A stretch of 62,920 nt of DNA from a virus: positions 1 through 62,920 of IMG/VR virus record IMGVR_UViG_3300031576_000042; one strand, 5' to 3'. This document shows, in pieces, positions 1-6,953 of this stretch. The position numbers were made by a program, and so were the translations under genes. Within the stretch, counting starts at the first letter, position 1. Each line of letters begins with the position of its first letter. Under the pieces are notes generated by a model that worked only from the letters and a program-made list of their open reading frames with translations, searched no databases and was not told the origin of the DNA.

Positions 1-207
1 AGGTAACTCAGATTGATACTACGATGACGTGGGCTAATGCCACATTCACTTGGGGGTCTGCTGAGGCGCAAAATCGTACCTGGGGTGGCCCGGTCAACCA
101 GAACAACCTGACGCTACTAATTGAAGCCAAGTATGGTACGTCAACTCCGATTAGTGCCTCTTATGAGGAGTTTATTCCAACGGAGCGATCGATTAGATAC
201 GCCAGGT
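1..207. repeat. Terminal redundancy, copy 1 (same as 62714-62920)
   Basis: Bases 1-207 are repeated at 62714-62920 with one difference: C at 128 and T at 62841. Both give Ala codons, so the change is silent. This length looks like an assembly overlap of a circular or circularly permuted genome rather than a packaged direct terminal repeat, because it lies inside a gene. Confidence 0.93.
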
Positions 208-530
208 TCAAAGTTACCCTTGGCACAACAGATAATAAATTTACGGGCAGGCTGTCTTCATTCAAAATGATGTTCGATGTGCCGGACATTCTTGATGGGG
301 ACGAAGGAGTGTCTGTGACTGGCTCGCTTGACGTGGTGTACAATAAACCATTCACTGTGGCCAGTAGTATCTCCCTTCAAGTGACTGCCAGAGATCTTGG
401 TAATGGAGAGAGAATTGAGATACCTGCTGCACAGCGTAGTGCCACAGGCTTTAGAGTGAGAATCTTGGACACGTTAGGTATGCCACTTGGATCGGCAAGA
501 ATAGTAGACTGGTTCGCTAGAGGATATTAA
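1..530 (+). CDS. Tail tip protein (gpI-gpJ-like), C-terminal end, wraps from 59401
   Basis: This is the last part of the large tail-tip gene that starts at 59401 and runs through the end of the window. The same frame is open from base 3 to the TAA at 530. On the circle the two pieces join exactly in frame to about 1280 codons. An internal ATG at 24 is not a real start, because the same codon lies inside the long frame at 62737. The residues here look like a beta-rich region at the tip or receptor end (repeated Trp-Gly and Asn-rich strands). No catalytic motif is visible. Translation of the rest is described under the 59401 entry. Confidence 0.9.
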   Translation, partial: VTQIDTTMTWANATFTWGSAEAQNRTWGGPVNQNNLTLLIEAKYGTSTPISASYEEFIPTERSIRYARFKVTLGTTDNKFTGRLSSFKMMFDVPDILDGDEGVSVTGSLDVVYNKPFTVASSISLQVTARDLGNGERIEIPAAQRSATGFRVRILDTLGMPLGSARIVDWFARGY

Positions 531-559
531 CCGCTTATTAAACGGATTTTGTAAATTTT

Positions 560-1642
560 ATGCAAACATGGAATATCCCAATCGATTCAACGGATCTTCT
601 CTCTGATTCGAGAGTAGATATTAACGATGCTCTTGCCTCACTCCAGACCAACTATGCTGGCACAGCCGATCCTGCTGGAGCTGTCCTTGTTGATAATATC
701 ATTTGGATCAATACGACCAGCAACAAGCTGAAAGGTAGAAAGGCTGGCGCGACTTTTCAGCTTGGTGATTGGGATACTGAGATGGGGCATATTCGTAAAG
801 ACGGATCGATTGCCTTCACTTCTCACCAATCTATGGGCAACTTTCGTCTGGAGAATCTTGCTGCTCCTACTGCTGATAGTCACGCTGCGAGAAAGCAGGA
901 CGTTGACGCTAGGGTCGCCAAGACTGGCGATATCATGTCTGCCGCGCTGACATTTAGTGGTATGTATGATACGTACATTCCTGCTGCTGGTGCTGCTGCC
1001 GCCGCGTCCATGTCACAAGTTAACGCTAAAGTACCGTTAACTGGTGGTGATCTTACTGGTGCGCTTACGTATAACGTATCTGTTGGATCTCTTCTTGGTG
1101 CTAGTGTCAGGACTATTCTTCACCGCGATGATATTGAGGATTTAGTTACGTTTAACACTACCGCAGGGCATAGGCATACAGGGGTTCTTGGGGATGCTCG
1201 TGCAGTCAGAATTGTTGACCTCGCTGCGATCGAAGGTGTTGGGGATACCAATATTCTAGGGAATAAGATTCTCAAGACAATTGGTAATGGTACAGTATCT
1301 GTTCTTCTTCCTCAGCCTGTTTACAATCCAAAGACTACTTTTGTAACGCTATCTACAAACTCTCCTGTCGCGTTTACTCAGATCAATGTAGCCGCGTCTA
1401 CACGAGCTGATGCGTATGCTATTTTAGTTACTATGGCAAATTCTTCTGGCTCTCCTGGGCATGGTAATTTTAGGGTGAACATTAGTCATGAAGCTTTCAC
1501 TGTTAATGTCCCTACTGGTGAAACGGTACAGTTTATCATTCCTCTTGATACTTCAAACCAAACTTATGAGTGGAACGTGACTAGTGGTCTGCCTAATGTT
1601 ACGATAAAAATGATCGGCTTTTTTGGCCACCATGTCTTCTAA
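560..1642 (+). CDS. Tail fibre-like protein
   Basis: A 360-residue virion protein directly after the tail-tip gene, the usual place for a side or tip fibre. Residues 88-125 contain the fibre-type phrase NFRLENLAAPTADSHAARKQ followed by a Val-Asp-Ala-Arg stretch, a pattern seen where short collar-like repeats attach to the trimeric shaft. The middle is rich in Gly-Asp-Leu-Thr-Gly and Gly-Asp-Ile-Met strand-turn units (residues 130-180). The C-terminal 100 residues look like a compact beta domain, possibly the receptor-binding tip. No Shine-Dalgarno stands before the ATG at 560, so coupling to the upstream gene is possible. A strong terminator follows. The fibre role is inferred from position and sequence style. 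Confidence 0.7.
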   Translation: MQTWNIPIDSTDLLSDSRVDINDALASLQTNYAGTADPAGAVLVDNIIWINTTSNKLKGRKAGATFQLGDWDTEMGHIRKDGSIAFTSHQSMGNFRLENLAAPTADSHAARKQDVDARVAKTGDIMSAALTFSGMYDTYIPAAGAAAAASMSQVNAKVPLTGGDLTGALTYNVSVGSLLGASVRTILHRDDIEDLVTFNTTAGHRHTGVLGDARAVRIVDLAAIEGVGDTNILGNKILKTIGNGTVSVLLPQPVYNPKTTFVTLSTNSPVAFTQINVAASTRADAYAILVTMANSSGSPGHGNFRVNISHEAFTVNVPTGETVQFIIPLDTSNQTYEWNVTSGLPNVTIKMIGFFGHHVF

Positions 1643-1660
1643 GTTCCTTTTTCCCCGCTA

Positions 1661-1694
1661 GGCAGGCGCTAATCTTCTTTGGTGCCTGCCTTTT
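1661..1694 (+). terminator. Rho-independent terminator closing the tail operon
   Basis: GGCAGGC and GCCTGCC form a perfect 7-bp stem around a 16-nt loop and are followed by TTTT. It ends the late tail transcript before the early-region promoter at 1734. Confidence 0.85.
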
Positions 1695-1733
1695 ATAATT
1701 TACCTTACCATAAAAGATATTACAATTTTTCTC

Positions 1734-1761
1734 TTGACAACAGATTTTCATTGAATAAGAT
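1734..1761 (+). promoter_or_regulatory. Sigma70-like promoter of the early region
   Basis: A perfect TTGACA (1734-1739), a 16-nt spacer and TAAGAT (1756-1761, 4 of 6 matches to TATAAT). It lies between the late terminator and the regulator and ParB-like genes, where an early promoter is expected. The rest of the 1695-1946 gap is AT-rich and carries two copies of the dispersed motif. Confidence 0.6.
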
Positions 1762-1861
1762 TGGCATTTTTATTCTGGGACTTCTTTTTTTGTTTGAGTA
1801 ATTCCCTACCTATTACTCTCTGTCTTACTCCGATAAGGTACCAAAAAAATTAAAGAATTGA

Positions 1862-1880
1862 ATATAAGTAGATTATATTA
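1862..1880 (+). repeat. Dispersed palindromic motif copy
   Basis: ATATAAGTAGATTATATTA, a variant with one half-site changed. First of two copies 60 bp apart between the early promoter and the first early gene. Confidence 0.55.
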
Positions 1881-1922
1881 CTCTAGAGAAAAAATAATCG
1901 AACAGATGCTTTACAAGGTACG

Positions 1923-1940
1923 AATATAAGCAGCTTATAA
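1923..1940 (+). repeat. Dispersed palindromic motif copy
   Basis: AATATAAGCAGCTTATAA has the full ATAAGC-N-GCTTAT dyad and ends 6 nt before the TTG start at 1947. Confidence 0.75.
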
Positions 1941-1946
1941 AGAGCC

Positions 1947-2201
1947 TTGATTAACCTTGTAAAGAAAATTTCTAAAAAATACCTTGACGCCATTAAAAGC
2001 CGTGGTATTGTTGGCAGAGCAATGAAGGACACAGAATCAAAAATGTATGCTGAGGTGCTTGAAAGTGGAAATATTGAGATCGGTTTTAGGAGCTACAAGT
2101 CTGATGATTTGGATCGCGTCTCTCAGTTTGATCGAATTATAAAAAGTCAGTATATTCTTTGCCAGCTCTCACGAGAACAAGCAGCCAACCTTTTTACATA
2201 G
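1947..2201 (+). CDS. Small hypothetical early protein
   Basis: 84 residues, beginning with TTG at 1947 just after a copy of the dispersed motif; AGAG is the only weak ribosome-binding sequence. The N terminus is basic (Lys-Lys-Ile-Ser-Lys-Lys) and the rest is mixed alpha/beta with no motif I recognise. It is the first gene of the early operon, ahead of an XRE regulator and a ParB-like gene, so a regulatory or host-takeover role is possible but not shown. The TTG start makes the exact N terminus uncertain. Confidence 0.55.
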   Translation: MINLVKKISKKYLDAIKSRGIVGRAMKDTESKMYAEVLESGNIEIGFRSYKSDDLDRVSQFDRIIKSQYILCQLSREQAANLFT

Positions 2202-2239
2202 CTTAATTATGTTCTATGTATAGAAGAAAAGGAGATGCT

Positions 2240-2536
2240 GTGAATGATGAGCAAACAGAAGTACTTTTAAATGAGTCGTTCAATAATATTGTTGAGCTTG
2301 GCCAAGCTATAAGAAAAAAGAGAAAGGAGAAGGGCTATACAATTATGTATGTTGCTCAACAAATTGGAGTCAGTGTTACTACAATTAGCCATATGGAGTC
2401 GTCTCAGAATCTTCCTGGTGCAGAGCTTCTAGAGCGAATTTGTAATTTCTTTGGGCTTTCTTTTCATAAAGCAAGACAGATACTCCTTGAATTCAAAACT
2501 GAAAAAGCTAAAAGGCGTATCGAAACAAATCTATAG
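2240..2536 (+). CDS. XRE-family helix-turn-helix regulator
   Basis: 98 residues from GTG 2240. This start follows AAAAGGAG at the right distance and is better than the upstream ATG 2216, which has no ribosome-binding site. A Cro/CI-type HTH spans about residues 22-75: Leu-Gly-Gln-Ala-Ile-Arg opens helix 1, VAQQIGVSVTTISHMESSQN is the helix-turn-helix with its usual turn, and Leu-Leu-Glu-Arg-Ile-Cys-Asn-Phe-Phe-Gly closes the domain. Proteins of this type bind operator DNA as dimers. The dispersed 19-bp dyads are an attractive but untested target. It is followed 12 bp later by the ParB-like gene with a strong Shine-Dalgarno. Confidence 0.85.
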   Translation: MNDEQTEVLLNESFNNIVELGQAIRKKRKEKGYTIMYVAQQIGVSVTTISHMESSQNLPGAELLERICNFFGLSFHKARQILLEFKTEKAKRRIETNL

Positions 2537-2548
2537 GAGGTTTTTATA

Positions 2549-3388
2549 ATGAGTGTTCCTGCAATTCAAGATTTGGATGTTAATAATTTGGTGTTCGATC
2601 TGAGCGATCGAACAACGACTGAGCTGACTGAGATTGATGCCTTGGCAGAGAATATCAAGGCTGTTGGTCTTGTCACTCCGATTGTTGTTAGTCCGATTGA
2701 AGGTACAAATACTTTCAAGGTAGTTGCCGGTAAGCGTCGATTGGCAGCGGTGAAAAAGCTTGGTTTGCCTACGATCCAGGCGACTATTTTCCAGCCAAAG
2801 AATGGTAGTCATCAGACTCTGGCTATTGTGGCTGATAACTTCATGCGAAAGGACGTGTCTCCTGTCCTTCGTGCCAGAGCAATCAAGACACTACTGGACA
2901 ACAAGATTTACAAAACCCATGCTGAAGTCGCCACAGCTCTTGGTGTGAGCCAGCCAACTGTCTCCAACTGGATGGCTATCTTGAATGAAACTCCTGACGT
3001 TCAGGACGCTATCAATGTGGGAGAGCTGGCACAAAAGACTGCTAAGGGCAAGGGGAAGCGTGGACGTAAGAAGAAGGGGTCTGCCAAGGGCAGTGGTAAG
3101 TCTGCTGATGAGCTTCGTAAGGAGAAGGAAGCTTCTAGGCTTCAGCCACTTCCTGATGAGTTCCTTTTTGGGAAGTCTGGTCCTGTCGATCGTAACAAGA
3201 TCAATGTGGCTACTTCGAGCCATACTGCTGATGATTGCGAGATTGTCTTCAAGATTGCTTGCAAGCTTGCTGATTTCCAGAACGGTCCTATTGCGCTTAT
3301 CACGTCAATCCTCAATGAGATTGGTGAGACGGAGCTTCTTGAGGCAGTTAAGCGCTACCGAATAGCAAAGGGGTATGTGCAGGCATGA
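2549..3388 (+). CDS. ParB/Spo0J-like DNA-binding protein
   Basis: 279 residues, with AGGAGG before ATG 2549. Residues 25-85 form a ParB N-terminal (ParB/Srx-fold) domain: the I-x-A-L-A-E-N-I-K start, then VVAGKRRLAAVKKLG, the family's G-x-R-R box with Lys for the first position. Residues 110-145 hold an HTH (Ala-Leu-Gly-Val-Ser-Gln-Pro-Thr-Val-Ser-Asn-Trp). A Lys/Gly-rich linker at 165-185 looks like a nonspecific DNA-binding tail, and a helical C-terminal domain follows. No ParA partner is present, so partition is not demonstrated; phage ParB-like proteins may instead act as regulators or nucleases. It overlaps the next gene by 4 bp. Confidence 0.8.
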   Translation: MSVPAIQDLDVNNLVFDLSDRTTTELTEIDALAENIKAVGLVTPIVVSPIEGTNTFKVVAGKRRLAAVKKLGLPTIQATIFQPKNGSHQTLAIVADNFMRKDVSPVLRARAIKTLLDNKIYKTHAEVATALGVSQPTVSNWMAILNETPDVQDAINVGELAQKTAKGKGKRGRKKKGSAKGSGKSADELRKEKEASRLQPLPDEFLFGKSGPVDRNKINVATSSHTADDCEIVFKIACKLADFQNGPIALITSILNEIGETELLEAVKRYRIAKGYVQA

Positions 3389-3660
3389 GCAAGATCATTC
3401 GGCTGAACAGTAGAGATAGGGACTACACTACGACTCTCAACAAGATTGTGGATCAGATATACAACATGGCTGGAGAGCGTAGCTGGAGTTGGTTGGTGCT
3501 GGCTGACAAAGCCAGTCTTGCTATCTCGACTGTCTATCGGCTTGGAGAGAAGATAACCAAGCTTCCAAGGTTCAAGACGGTCTTCCTTCTGTCTCGTGCG
3601 GTCGGTGCTCATTTGGAGCTTGTGTCCTCTACAGCTTCTGCCAAGTATGCAAGATCCTAA
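3385..3660 (+). CDS. Small helix-turn-helix-like protein
   Basis: 91 residues, ATGA-coupled to the ParB-like gene. Residues 33-75 read like a short HTH: Trp-Leu-Val-Leu-Ala-Asp-Lys-Ala-Ser-Leu-Ala-Ile-Ser-Thr-Val-Tyr-Arg-Leu-Gly-Glu resembles the scanning and recognition helices of XRE folds, followed by a Phe-Lys-Thr-Val-Phe-Leu-Leu helix. The first 25 residues are polar. A DNA-binding role in the same early regulatory operon is likely, but the family is not certain. Confidence 0.6.
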   Translation: MSKIIRLNSRDRDYTTTLNKIVDQIYNMAGERSWSWLVLADKASLAISTVYRLGEKITKLPRFKTVFLLSRAVGAHLELVSSTASAKYARS

Positions 3661-4108
3661 TATATGGGATAAGCGTTATGATGCTCTCGAACAGCTTAAT
3701 AAGCAGCTTATATGTCCAGACGACTTTAGCCAAATTGACAAGGCCATAAAAGTAGCTCGTCATGTTGAATCAACAGCTACTTACTATCACACTAAATTCT
3801 CACGTCTTCTCGCTGAAGCAAAGTCCAAGCTAAGCACAGTCAAGCTTATTTTCACAACTAAACTTTCTCAGCTTATATCTAACACTGAGTTTTATCCTGA
3901 AGAGTCAGAGCGCTTACGAAAAACCTATGCTGAGACAAAGCTGATCGAAGAGTTTTCTGCGGTAGAAAGAGCTAAGGATGAAGTGAGTAGCTGCCAGTTG
4001 TTTATCAAAGCCTTAGAGAGAGTTCTTGGGAATGCCAAGCATACCCGTGAAGATATTGGAAGAAAGATCAAATTAACCGAAGTTCAGAACGACATAAAGG
4101 AGCTTTAA
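3647..4108 (+). CDS. Hypothetical coiled-coil protein
   Basis: 153 residues from ATG 3647, overlapping the end of the preceding gene by 14 bp. A GTG 51 bp upstream would add residues that read like translated noise. The protein is almost wholly alpha-helical and charged, with heptad-like Leu/Ile spacing (residues 15-140) typical of a coiled coil. No catalytic motif is seen. One copy of the dispersed motif lies inside it (3695-3713). Its stop overlaps the next start (TAATG), which suggests coupled translation with the SSB-like protein. Confidence 0.6.
   Translation: MQDPNIWDKRYDALEQLNKQLICPDDFSQIDKAIKVARHVESTATYYHTKFSRLLAEAKSKLSTVKLIFTTKLSQLISNTEFYPEESERLRKTYAETKLIEEFSAVERAKDEVSSCQLFIKALERVLGNAKHTREDIGRKIKLTEVQNDIKEL
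3695..3713 (+). repeat. Dispersed palindromic motif copy inside a gene
   Basis: CTTAATAAGCAGCTTATAT, a full dyad, lies in the coding sequence of the coiled-coil protein. Confidence 0.75.
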
Positions 4109-4836
4109 TGGCCGAAACTTTTGAATGGGATGATCCAAAGCTTGCTACACACAGCTCAAAAATGCTGCTTTGGTATCGCTGTGTAATCGGTAGTGTCGAT
4201 ATCCTTAGAGTAATTTCTAAATGCTATTCTGTCTTTAAGCACACTTATAAAGATAATGGTAGGTTCATGACCTCAATGTGCAGCATGGAGCAGTCAAAGT
4301 CCTGCCCATTCTGCGATCGTGCCAATAGTCTTCGAGATCATCAGCGTACCACGACCTACGCTGTATCTGTTCTGCATTTGACACGAAAGCCTGGCTCGGA
4401 GCAGCAACGGTTTGTAGGTAAGCTTCTTGGTTGGCGTTTCGGTGATGAGAAGAAGCGCGAGCTGATTGAGATTCATGAGATTACCAAAGGTCGTGGTGGT
4501 CTCACAAAGGTTGATCTTCGTATTGCTCTCAAGGGTGCCGACGCCGAGAGTGAGAAGTTCCAGAAGACTTCTATCAAGACGCTTGACTCGAATGTTGTTG
4601 CTGCTCTTTCTCCAGAGCTTCAAAAACAACTTGCTGTTATTGTACAGAACAAGGAAGAGATTGAAAAGATCAAGCGCTTGTACTGCCCACTTTTTGAGGA
4701 TTTGATGAAGTTCGTCAAGGAAGACGAAGCAACTACTTCATTCAACCCTGACGAATTTAACAATATGGGTGCTCCTGCTGTTGAGGCTGGCAACCCGTTC
4801 GTTGGAGGTGAAGATCCGCTCGCTTCCTTAGTATAG
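4108..4836 (+). CDS. Probable single-stranded DNA-binding protein
   Basis: 242 residues. The core carries a Cys pair (Lys-Ser-Cys-Pro-Phe-Cys-Asp-Arg, about residues 64-71) resembling half of a zinc site, as in T4 gp32-like proteins, and beta-rich stretches around 75-150. The last 40 residues are acidic and end in a hydrophobic tip (Gly-Gly-Glu-Asp-Pro-Leu-Ala-Ser-Leu-Val). That layout is typical of SSBs, where the tail recruits replication partners. It sits just before the recombination and replication genes and its stop is followed by a strong terminator, consistent with high, separately controlled expression. The assignment rests on architecture and context, not a clear family match. Confidence 0.55.
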   Translation: MAETFEWDDPKLATHSSKMLLWYRCVIGSVDILRVISKCYSVFKHTYKDNGRFMTSMCSMEQSKSCPFCDRANSLRDHQRTTTYAVSVLHLTRKPGSEQQRFVGKLLGWRFGDEKKRELIEIHEITKGRGGLTKVDLRIALKGADAESEKFQKTSIKTLDSNVVAALSPELQKQLAVIVQNKEEIEKIKRLYCPLFEDLMKFVKEDEATTSFNPDEFNNMGAPAVEAGNPFVGGEDPLASLV

Positions 4837-4853
4837 ACTCTACTTCACTGAGG

Positions 4854-4896
4854 CGGAAGAGCGTTCCTCGCAACCTGACGCTCTTCCGTTTTTTTT
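4854..4896 (+). terminator. Strong terminator immediately before the next ATG
   Basis: CGGAAGAGCG and its complement CGCTCTTCCG form a perfect stem and are followed by eight T. The next gene's ATG is only 3 nt after the T run, so the hairpin may limit read-through into the replication operon. Confidence 0.88.
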
Positions 4897-4899
4897 GAT

Positions 4900-5160
4900 A
4901 TGCGCTGCTCATTATGCTTAGGGGCTGGTACGATCTTTATCGCGTCAGGTGAGATGCTTGATAGTATTACTTGCCCATGGTGTGAGTGGGAGCGCTATTG
5001 TACTGGTAATCAGCCTGCACCACTTATGGCAATCCTTCAAATGGAAGCAGAGCGAAAAGCTCGAGAGCTTGGTGTTGAGGCAGACCAAAACAGTTTTAGC
5101 TTCGTCTTATGGCGGCGCTACCTTGAGGAAGAGGCAGATATAGGTACAAAGAAGAAGTGA
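4900..5160 (+). CDS. Small zinc-finger protein
   Basis: 86 residues with two Cys-x2-Cys pairs at the N terminus (Cys-Ser-Leu-Cys-Leu-Gly-Ala-Gly and Cys-Pro-Trp-Cys), a DnaJ-like zinc ribbon. A charged helix (residues 45-60) and a basic end (Gly-Thr-Lys-Lys-Lys) follow. The ATG lies right behind a terminator with no visible ribosome-binding site, so expression probably depends on read-through. It is one of about ten small Cys-x2-Cys proteins scattered through the replication region. Confidence 0.6.
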   Translation: MRCSLCLGAGTIFIASGEMLDSITCPWCEWERYCTGNQPAPLMAILQMEAERKARELGVEADQNSFSFVLWRRYLEEEADIGTKKK

Positions 5161-5161
5161 T

Positions 5162-5962
5162 ATGGCAAATCAAACGTGGAAACAATTCGAGCGTGACCTT
5201 GCAAAGCTTTTTGGTGGTAGACGAGTCCCTCTTTCTGGGAGCAACTCTGGCCACGATACTCGAGCCGACCTTATGTTTCGTCTTGACGGTCCTTCTTGGA
5301 TGTATATTGAAGCCAAGAGGAGTAAGGCGTACAACAAGTTCGGTATAGACAACTACGACGAGTTCACTGATGATAAGTTTTGGGTATGGAAATTCAGTGG
5401 TCGTGTACTGTGTTTCTTCTCCCTTCAGTTTCTTGTAAAGCAATGTAAAGAGCCGACTTTGTATCTGGTTGAGCGAATGGGTGTTGTACCCGAGCTAAAA
5501 AATCTTCGTAGGGTTGCTATCCTGTACCTGAAAACTGCTGAGCTTGCTTCAGCAGAAGCAAAGTCATGTACGTTGGTCTGTCTTCGTCTCCATGGTTTGT
5601 CAAAGATAGTTTGCGTTGCTGACGTGCCGTCTTTTCAAAAGCTTAAAGAATGGGTAGCTTGCAATTATGCTTTTCAGAATCGTGTTTTGGCTGGTGGAAG
5701 GAAATCTTTGTTTATAGACAAGCGTGACCCTGTAAGAATACCAGCTCCGATCTGGGATCAGATGCCACAGCATGTGTATTGGAATGCTAAAGATCATTGT
5801 TATATGTATCGAGTAAAGTGGTACGACAATAAAAATAAGGCGTGTGGATATTACAGAACAAAAACAATAGCAAAATCATACTATCTTGATAATTTAATTG
5901 CTTGGATGAAAAAGAATGGCTATGAAGTCAAACAAAAGGAGTACATGAAAGCTCGTGTCTGA
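5162..5962 (+). CDS. Probable PD-(D/E)XK nuclease, resolvase-like
   Basis: 266 residues. The N-terminal 70 residues look like an Hjc/VRR-type nuclease core: a leading helix (Trp-Lys-Gln-Phe-Glu-Arg-Asp-Leu-Ala-Lys-Leu-Phe-Gly-Gly), Ser-Gly-Ser-Asn-Ser-Gly-His-Asp-Thr-Arg-Ala-Asp with a candidate catalytic Asp, then Tyr-Ile-Glu-Ala-Lys, the E-x-K half. The C-terminal third (from about residue 195) contains Trp and Tyr-rich strands with Tyr-Arg-Val-Lys-Trp, resembling an AP2-type DNA-binding domain. It lies just upstream of recA and overlaps it by 8 bp, which suits a role in branched-DNA or recombination processing. The family call is tentative. Confidence 0.6.
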   Translation: MANQTWKQFERDLAKLFGGRRVPLSGSNSGHDTRADLMFRLDGPSWMYIEAKRSKAYNKFGIDNYDEFTDDKFWVWKFSGRVLCFFSLQFLVKQCKEPTLYLVERMGVVPELKNLRRVAILYLKTAELASAEAKSCTLVCLRLHGLSKIVCVADVPSFQKLKEWVACNYAFQNRVLAGGRKSLFIDKRDPVRIPAPIWDQMPQHVYWNAKDHCYMYRVKWYDNKNKACGYYRTKTIAKSYYLDNLIAWMKKNGYEVKQKEYMKARV

Positions 5963-6953
5963 CGCACCGTTTCAAAAGCTGTTGGCCTCCTTAAAAAAGG
6001 ACAGGGGTATGTTCTCTGGCAAGCCGGAGAATGTTCCCAGGTTGAAGGTTGGTATTGCTGGTGTTGACTATCTATTTGGTGGTGGTGTACCACTTGGCAG
6101 AGCTATTGAGTTGTATGGCTTTGAAGGCTCAGGGAAGACAACGCTTACTGCTGAGATAGCAAGAGCGTTTCAGCTTGCAGGTAAACGAGTGCTGTATCTT
6201 GATTATGAGCATTCTGTTGACTTGTCGTACTTCAGGCGTATTGGCTTGGCATTTGAAGAAGAGCTGTGGCTATATGACACTCCAAAGTACATGGAGCAGG
6301 GCCTTGACGCAGCCAATGAGCTTGTCAAGACTGGTGGGATCGGTCTCGTTGTGATTGATTCGGTTGCCTCTATGGTGCCAAAGGACGAGCTTGAAGGTCC
6401 CATAGAGGATTACTCTGTAGGGTTGCAGGCAAGGAAGCTCGGGCAGGCTCTTCGTGTTATTACGGGTACGCTGGATATACACAAGACCTCTATAATCTTC
6501 ATCAATCAGCTTCGGCAGAAGATTGGTGGTAATCCCTATGAGCTGAGGATTGATCCAACGACTACACCTGGCGGCGTAGCTCTGAAGTTCTATGCTTCAA
6601 TTCGTTGTGAGATGCGAAAGGTCGGCAAGGATGGAGAACGATTTGTACATCGTCTCCGGTTGACCAAGCAGAAGACAGCAGCGATTAAAACTCTTGTCAC
6701 TGAATTCTTGATTGGAGATGGTGGGATTGATCGTCTTGATCATCTCAGGCGTTGCTTGGTCAATGCTGGTGTGATATATGCTAACGGATCGCACTACTTC
6801 TTTAAACCAACAGGTAAGGAGGAAGAGCGTCTTGCCCACGGGGAGGAGAAGCTCAAGGAGTATTTCTCTGCGAATACGAACAGACTATCTGAGTTTATAA
6901 GCCGCTTATATTCTGTGTACGAGAATAACAATGCAAGCAGCGCTGGTCCTTGA
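5955..6953 (+). CDS. recA: RecA-like recombinase
   Basis: 332 residues from GTG 5955. This is the strand-exchange ATPase core: Walker A Gly-Phe-Glu-Gly-Ser-Gly-Lys-Thr-Thr (about 54-62), Walker B Leu-Val-Val-Ile-Asp-Ser-Val-Ala-Ser, the Asn-Gln-Leu-Arg switch, and the L2-type stretch PGGVALKFYASIRCEMRK, which closely follows bacterial RecA. The N-terminal oligomerisation segment and the C-terminal domain are short compared with host RecA. It would work with the nuclease upstream, the SNF2 helicase downstream and the SSB-like protein in recombination-dependent replication or repair. The stop overlaps the helicase gene by 23 bp, and a copy of the dispersed motif lies at its end (6894-6912). Confidence 0.92.
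   Translation: MSDAPFQKLLASLKKDRGMFSGKPENVPRLKVGIAGVDYLFGGGVPLGRAIELYGFEGSGKTTLTAEIARAFQLAGKRVLYLDYEHSVDLSYFRRIGLAFEEELWLYDTPKYMEQGLDAANELVKTGGIGLVVIDSVASMVPKDELEGPIEDYSVGLQARKLGQALRVITGTLDIHKTSIIFINQLRQKIGGNPYELRIDPTTTPGGVALKFYASIRCEMRKVGKDGERFVHRLRLTKQKTAAIKTLVTEFLIGDGGIDRLDHLRRCLVNAGVIYANGSHYFFKPTGKEEERLAHGEEKLKEYFSANTNRLSEFISRLYSVYENNNASSAGP
6894..6912 (+). repeat. Dispersed palindromic motif copy inside recA end
   Basis: TTTATAAGCCGCTTATATT, 18 bp before the helicase ATG at 6931. Here the motif is protein-coding (Ile-Ser-Arg-Leu-Tyr). Confidence 0.78.

Noticed and set aside
24-530. A separate 168-residue gene starting at ATG 24
   Set aside because: The same codon lies inside the long tail-tip frame at 62737, and the frame is already open before it; it is the end of that gene.
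2549-3388. A ParAB partition locus marking a plasmid-prophage
   Set aside because: No ParA ATPase or centromere-like site was found next to it.
2531-5443. Minus-strand frames of 85-115 residues in the early region
   Set aside because: They mirror strong + strand genes, lack ribosome-binding sites and have no domain-like sequence. The same holds for all minus-strand frames in the window.
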